Assembly: GCF_029227915.1 (NCBI RefSeq)
Contig: NC_079888.1
Coordinates: 19,384,001-19,448,000 of the forward strand
DNA length: 64,000 nt
Origin: Hydractinia symbiolongicarpus
Taxonomy: Eukaryota; Cnidaria; Hydrozoa; Anthoathecata; Hydractiniidae
Direction: 5' to 3'
The stretch's first letter is position 1. Every line of letters begins with the position of its first letter. Below, piece after piece: positions 59,201 to 64,000 of this stretch. The translations under genes were made by a program, and so were the position numbers. The notes beneath the pieces were generated by a model. That model was not told the origin of the DNA. It saw only the letters and a list, made by a program, of their open reading frames with translations, and did no database searches.

Positions 59201-61822
59201 CTTGGAAAAAGGTGAATACAATGGGTATTCTGAAGGAGGACGCTGCAACCCTGGATATAATATAGTGGAAAGGGATGGAACGAAAAGGAGCGGACTTAAG
59301 GATCTTAGGTTATTTCGCTAGATCCAAAATCTTAAACGGTAATAATTTCTGCTGATGTCAGCATGACTCAAACTTTTCACACGTTTTCAAACCAAGGAGC
59401 AGATTGTTCCATAACACGGACATTGTGGCAATTGCAGCTAGCGCATTTTGACATTAATAACTTAGCCATACTTCTCCCAAGTAAAAAATGTTTGCAAGCT
59501 ATTGACTGCAGAGCACTGATTAAGTGATGCTGTTAGGCCATTTCAAAAAAAGCCAAAAATCTGGCTTTTTCCAAAAATATTGTAGCTTGGGTTGAAGATG
59601 ACTTTTAAGGTCAAATTTTAGTTTTTTAAGAGGGACAGTAAATTAAAGTTTTAATGAAAAATACAGACAGCATCTAAAGGATTTCTAAATATCTATTTTC
59701 TCTACTGTTTCCGCTTTTCATGCCTAATAAATTTCATTCTAAAGACATAAACTTACTGTTGTGAGTGGTACAGAAGTACTACGTGGTAAATCTAAAACAA
59801 ACAAAATAACTATGTAAATAAATTAATAAATAAATAAAACTATCACTTTGTATAGGAGATTTTTAACTAGTTATAGCCGCCAAAACCTCCCACCTCCCCC
59901 GTCGTACATATTCCGGTCCTCAGATTATTTTTTTTTAAGAAACAACATACCTTTAATCTCTGATCCAGCCACTTTAAACATCATACACGTATGGCGATTC
60001 TCATCATGTGTAAATTGAAGATAAACCAAAGCAGCTTTAAAATCTTTTTCTACTTCACAAGACCTATTTTCACACTATTGAAAATTAAGAAATTAATAGA
60101 AAAAAAAATACATATTTTTTATGTCATTGCTGATAATATAATAATGAGAATTGACCTGGTTAGAAATCCGGTTAATCTTATAATTAATTTATACTGCTTC
60201 TTAATTTATACTGCTTCTTAATTTATACTGCTTCTTAATTTATACTGCTTCTTAATTCACACTGCTTCTTAATTTATACTGCTTCTTTATTCACACTGCT
60301 TCTTAATTTATACTGCTTCTTAATTCACACTGCTTCTTAATTTATACTGCTTCTTAATTTATACTGCTACTTTATTTATACTGCTACTTTATTTATACTG
60401 CTTCTTAATTTATACTGCTTCCTAAGTTATACTGCTTCTTATTTCACACTGCTTCTTAATTTATACTGCTTCTTAAGTTATACTGCTACTTTATTTATAT
60501 TGCTTCTTAATTTATACTGCTTCCTAATTTATACTGCTTCTTAATTCACACTGCTTCTTAATTTATACTGCTTCTTAATTTATACTGCTACTTTATTTAT
60601 ACTGCTTCTTAATTTATACTGCTTCTTTATTTAAACTGCTTCTTAATTCACACTGCTTCTTAATTTATACTGCTTCTTAATTTATACTGCTACTTTATTT
60701 ATACTGCTTCTTAATTTATACTGCTTCTTTATTTAAACTGCTTCTTAATTCACACTGCTTCTTAATTTATACTGCTTCTTAATTTATACTGCTTCTTAAT
60801 TTATACTGCTTCTTTATTTATACTGCTTCTTAATTTATACTGCTACTTTATTTATACTGCTACTTTATTTATACTGCTTCTTTATTTATACTGCTTCTTA
60901 ATTTATACTGCTTCTTAATTTATACTGCTTCTTTATTTATACTGCTTCTTAAGGGTTTTTATGTAGGAGACATAAAATTAAGACAGCTGAAGTCGGAATT
61001 CACATTTATATTTTATGCAGTTCTGGACAAAAACTCAAGAAAAAAAATTTGTATATCGTTTTTCCAAAAAAAAAAAAATTTCGCCATATTAAAAAACCTC
61101 GCGAAAATTAATTTATTACATGTGCGAGAAATTACGTCAATGGCAAAAAAAGTCGACAGATAGTACGATAAACAATAAGAAGACATACAAGAGTACTTCA
61201 TACCTCTAAACACAAGTGACCATCTGTATTATCTTGTTCACATGAAAAGTATTTTGGAGTAACATATTGCAGCATTTTTCCGCCCAAAATATCAATAACC
61301 GACACGTTATTGACGTCGTTACAATGTAAAACGGACTTTGGAACCTCGATCTTTTTGCATTTATAATAAAAATCATTCTTAATGATGACCTTTCTTAGAC
61401 CATCCTTAAACTTGAAAGCACAGGTATCGCCATCTGAAATACATTGTATACAAAGACTTATGTAAAGCACAACACTAAAAGACAATACGAACAAAAAATA
61501 GAAATGAAAATTAAACAAGTGATGTTAACAACTCACTATTTAGTATTTTCTGCACACTGTCATCATCATGGCAGCCATGTTCATAAGACAGAAATGTGGT
61601 AGAGTCATTACATTGGCACATATGACAATCATCACCAAAACATGTGGCATTTCTTTTTTGACAGAAGTCTTCTTTGCTTATTCCAAAGTTTGTGAATTTA
61701 TCAGTAGGACATGTATCGCCATCACATGCTTGACGTAACACTTTCACTTTAGAGCAGGATACGAAGATTACACATAAGATGTAGAAAATGAATATTGATA
61801 GAAAATAAATGTTTTTTGTCAT
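56242..61822 (-). CDS. Receptor B: type I membrane protein, paralogue of A, with YDEV tail
   Basis: Nine exons: 61537-61822, 61204-61433, 59951-60074, 59757-59791, 58894-59018, 58060-58100, 57366-57398, 56735-56796, 56242-56541. They encode 411 residues. Intron phases (1,0,1,0,2,1,1,0) equal those of receptor A, proving common descent. Residues 1-23 are a signal peptide (MTKNIYFLSIFIFYILCVIF). Cysteines 54, 61, 66, 69, 71 and 84 repeat the spacing of receptor A, again with a sequon (NAT). Exon 2 resembles exon 2 of A only weakly. The stalk exon has 11 codons against 80 in A. The membrane span is about 237-260, followed by WRRK. The tail has SVYSDV (ITIM-like), PLL and two YDEV motifs (383 and 401). 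It shares PLL and YDEVGS with receptor C. Phosphotyrosine signalling is inferred. Confidence 0.82.
57045..57172. repeat. CAA-rich trinucleotide repeat
   Basis: Imperfect CAA/AAC repeat in the receptor B intron between exons 7 and 8. The Asn/Gln-rich frame on the plus strand and the Val/Cys-rich frame on the minus strand are artefacts of it. Confidence 0.9.
57705..57877 (+). mobile_element. Short Helitron, first of a pair in a receptor B intron
   Basis: Starts TCTCTTTAACAATAGTCTGT and ends with the hairpin CCGTGGATTTTTCCACGG then GCTAACGACT. It shares the AAACACGAAAT and GGACGGG words with the array at 11670-12110. The final CTAG is incomplete where the next element begins. Confidence 0.65.
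57878..58014 (+). mobile_element. Short Helitron, second of a pair in a receptor B intron
   Basis: Starts TCTATATTATATACCCGTAT and ends with the hairpin CCGTGGATTTTTCCACGG and GCTAACGACTAG (CTAG 58011-58014) followed by T. No coding capacity. The pair is flanked by a 21-bp direct repeat (57684-57704 and 58020-58040). Confidence 0.7.
58370..58597. repeat. 17-bp minisatellite (GATTGACAGGTTTATAT), about 13 units
   Basis: Units of GATTGACAGGTTTATAT or TTATAAG variants. Degenerate copies start near 58235. Lies in the receptor B intron between exons 5 and 6. Confidence 0.9.
60178..60953. repeat. 17-bp minisatellite (TACTGCTTCTTAATTTA), about 45 units
   Basis: Long array with recurring variants (CACACTGCTTCTTAATT, TACTGCTACTTTATTTA) in a higher-order order. 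Lies in the receptor B intron between exons 2 and 3. Not a CRISPR array: there are no spacers. Confidence 0.95.
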
Positions 61823-62657
61823 ACTAGATAGAAAGAGAGAATGTTAGAAAGGATATTCTCAGCAAATTCTACGGTCAAGCAAACCCCAAGCAGTTGAAAA
61901 TATCAATAGCAAAAGTGTTTTTTTAAAAAACATTTTAGCAATTTTATGTAAATACTGGATTGCTACCTTACTGCCAATAGCCATTTTCATCACAAACACC
62001 AAAAAAGGGGGAAAATTCCAGTTATTCATTATTTTTACATTCACTGTCCAACCTTACACACATCTTTTTTAATTTTCAATACTTGTAGCCACTCTATTTT
62101 AAGGCAACACCTATAAACTTATTTTACTTATAACTGTCAATTAAGCCTAGCCATTTTCGAAGTGATTTCACACAATGATAAACTTAACCCGTCACGATCA
62201 CAATCAAAAAAGATTGTGTCCTATGGGAAATTTTCCCAAATCTAATAAAAAACATTATTCACTCTAAATAAAAAATGAAGAAAGTATTCGCATTAAAATA
62301 ATTATAGAGTACAAAAATTAAATATAGCTAACATATGAAAATATAGACTATAAAAAGTACAAAATATGGTTACACCTGGAAAAATAATTTTATTACTATG
62401 GTATCTGTCTGTTTCGGTCAAAAAGTTAATGCAATAAAAATGAATAAAAAGTTCATATAAAAAAACAGCTTCAACTACAAAATCATTACACAAAAATAAA
62501 TAAAAATTAAACATAAACAAAATAAAACAGTGCATTAAAAAACAACAAATAAATAACACTAAATAAAAACAACAACATTGTCGGCAAAATCAGACAGTAA
62601 AATAAGTTAACATTAATAAATAAGAAAAACATAAAAGGAACCATGCATTTACGCTTT
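61823..62657. other. Spacer between receptors B and C
   Basis: About 0.8 kb holding the receptor B promoter region and the receptor C 3' UTR. A minus-strand AATAAA near 62390 is a possible C polyadenylation signal. No other gene seen. Confidence 0.45.
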
Positions 62658-63212
62658 CTACTTTTCGTCAGAATTTATGATGGAACCAACTTCATCATAA
62701 CCTAAGCGTTTATTAGTGTCTGCCTTGCCAGCATCTTTATCAAGTAGAGGTGTTTCAATTTCATTCTTTTGATCATTTTCACAATATACAGTTGCATATT
62801 CCGATTTTTTCGCTTGATCTTGTTTCACTTGCGCAACATCGTACTGGTCATAGATGTGTTCGGGGGGCTGTTGGTCCGTAGTATATAAATTATTTTCGCT
62901 TTCTCTATTTGGCATGCCAGTAACAACGTCTGTAGAAGGCTTGTAGTAGATGCTTGTAGCTTCTTTGTTTGTGGATGCAGGCTGAAGTAATAAAAAACTA
63001 AATCGTGCAATGGAGATTTCCAGTGCTAGACGTCTACGCAATATTAAGTACTTATTTTCTGACATTTCTGATATTTTCCCTCATTCTATGAGGCATTTTG
63101 GACTTGTACAGATATTCCTAAATGTTTCCAAAGTAAAACATAAATTTAATACAAGCGTATATATAAAATTGACGAAATTCAGTCTTTGCCAATATTATTT
63201 TAAATAAAAATC

Positions 63213-63243
<31 letters not shown>

Positions 63244-63334
63244 TGCATCTTACTTACTTTACCATGATCAAGACTTGCATATGCATACACGTTCTGTTTA
63301 CTAGAAGGTACATCAGCTGGTTTTATGTTGGTTT
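62658..63334 (-). CDS. Receptor C, cytoplasmic-tail exons only (gene continues beyond the window)
   Basis: Exon 63258-63334 (77 nt, entering in the same phase as exon 8 of A and B) reads TNIKPADVPSSKQNVYAYAS then LDHGK. It splices in phase 0 to 62658-62981 (107 codons plus stop). The tail has IYDQYDV, SEYATVY and LGYDEV. SEYATV and LGYDEV both fit the ITIM pattern (S/I/V/L-x-Y-x-x-I/V/L). The end ETPLLD then GYDEVGS matches SPLLS and YDEVGS of receptor B, so C is closer to B than to A. The ectodomain and membrane exons must lie to the right of the window on the minus strand. The donor of the 77-nt exon (AAA then GTAAGTAAG) is strong. Confidence 0.78.
63213..63241. repeat. AGAC microsatellite
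   Basis: About seven CAGA/AGAC units, next to the 77-nt exon of receptor C. Confidence 0.9.
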
Positions 63335-64000
63335 CTGTAGAATAAAACAATTCATGAAGTTAAAATTATTTCTAATAAGTGAACAGTTTACAGTCGCTTT
63401 AAAGAAGAACCTCACAATCCGACAAATAAACCCCATTATTTTACCAGTTCTATATATCAAAACCTGTAATTTGTTTAAAAATCCCTACTTCTAGCCTAAC
63501 ATACATAAAGCACAACGGCACATTTGTAGATTTTTCCACAAACTACTGTCTAGTTTGTCGCAAACACACAACTTCGAAGTTATTGATGCAAGATGGGATA
63601 GGAATCTTTCTCCCAAGTAATATATCGTGCTACACGACTACGGCTAGGTCTGTCTTCTTTTTGACACTTCCTGTTACAATGCCTGGTATAGTTATGTGCA
63701 TAATTACTGTCTTGTATATTTGTAAGCAGTTGGCTTGCAACAAAACATATGGTTCTCCACATAGCAGACTGTTATAATAGTAGACTGTTATGAAATGAAA
63801 CCTCATTTCTACCTAAACATGATTTTTTCTCATGTGAAACTATTGCGCACATGTACGAAGCTACTGCGTGTGTTCAAGAGGTTATTTCGCATGTGTACAA
63901 AGAAACCTTATTTCGCTAAGTTAATAACTACCAAAAAAACCAACGCTGTTTAATACACATATTTTTTAAACACATTTTAACAAAAGTAGAATCATAAAAA
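63335..64000. other. Intron of receptor C, nothing further seen
   Basis: I looked for the small exon expected upstream (starting GA, with a donor in phase 1) and found no convincing candidate before the window ends. Confidence 0.4.

Noticed and set aside
60178-60953. Regular repeat array resembling a CRISPR at first glance
   Set aside because: Units are contiguous 17-mers without spacers, in an intron of a eukaryotic gene.

Overview
The window is AT-rich animal DNA with small exons, long introns and many short repeats. It looks cnidarian, quite possibly hydrozoan. The evidence is a PAN/apple protein that carries a C-terminal domain I know mainly from cnidarian proteins, Penelope-like retroelement remnants with a GIY-YIG endonuclease, a tRNA-derived SINE, many Helitron ends and several MITE families. 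No bacterial or viral gene organisation is present. I assign no species. All gene models are read by eye from splice signals and reading phase; none was aligned to a database.

Left part (1-15.8 kb). A decayed Penelope-like element on the minus strand is followed by two nearly adjacent inverted-repeat transposons, one with a TTA target duplication (filled by a ~53-bp minisatellite) and one with TTAA. Then comes a plus-strand gene for the C3HC zinc-finger protein ZC3HC1/NIPA, missing only its first exon(s). Its introns hold minisatellites, a MITE and a head-to-tail run of Helitron termini. Two C-terminal exons of an unrecognised minus-strand gene lie at 15.5-15.8 kb.

Middle (16.6-33.8 kb). A minus-strand gene encodes a secreted, extremely acidic protein whose frame is interrupted by one stop codon. 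Divergent from it is a plus-strand secreted PAN/apple protein. Its second intron contains a ~93-unit TCCG microsatellite abutting a Helitron 3' end. The stretch 26-33.8 kb is mostly non-coding, with a decayed ORF and two tandem Helitrons.

Right part (33.8-64 kb). This is the most interesting region: a minus-strand cluster of paralogous type I membrane receptors, here called A, A', B and C. A and B each have nine coding exons with identical intron phases. Both have a signal peptide, a six-cysteine motif (C-x6-C-x4-C-x2-C-x-C-x12-C) with a conserved N-glycosylation sequon, a stalk, one membrane segment and a tyrosine-rich tail. Tail A carries five NPxY motifs. Tails B and C end with YDEV motifs and ITIM-like sites. 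I do not recognise the ectodomain as a named family. An exact head-to-tail duplication of 11,575 bp (33799-45373 and 45374-56948, one base difference noticed) has produced a second complete gene A and an orphan 3' piece of gene B. The duplication is either extremely recent or an assembly artefact. If real, it puts phase-compatible B-type tail exons downstream of A'. A rapidly duplicating receptor family with signalling tails fits recognition or immunity, but that function is inference.
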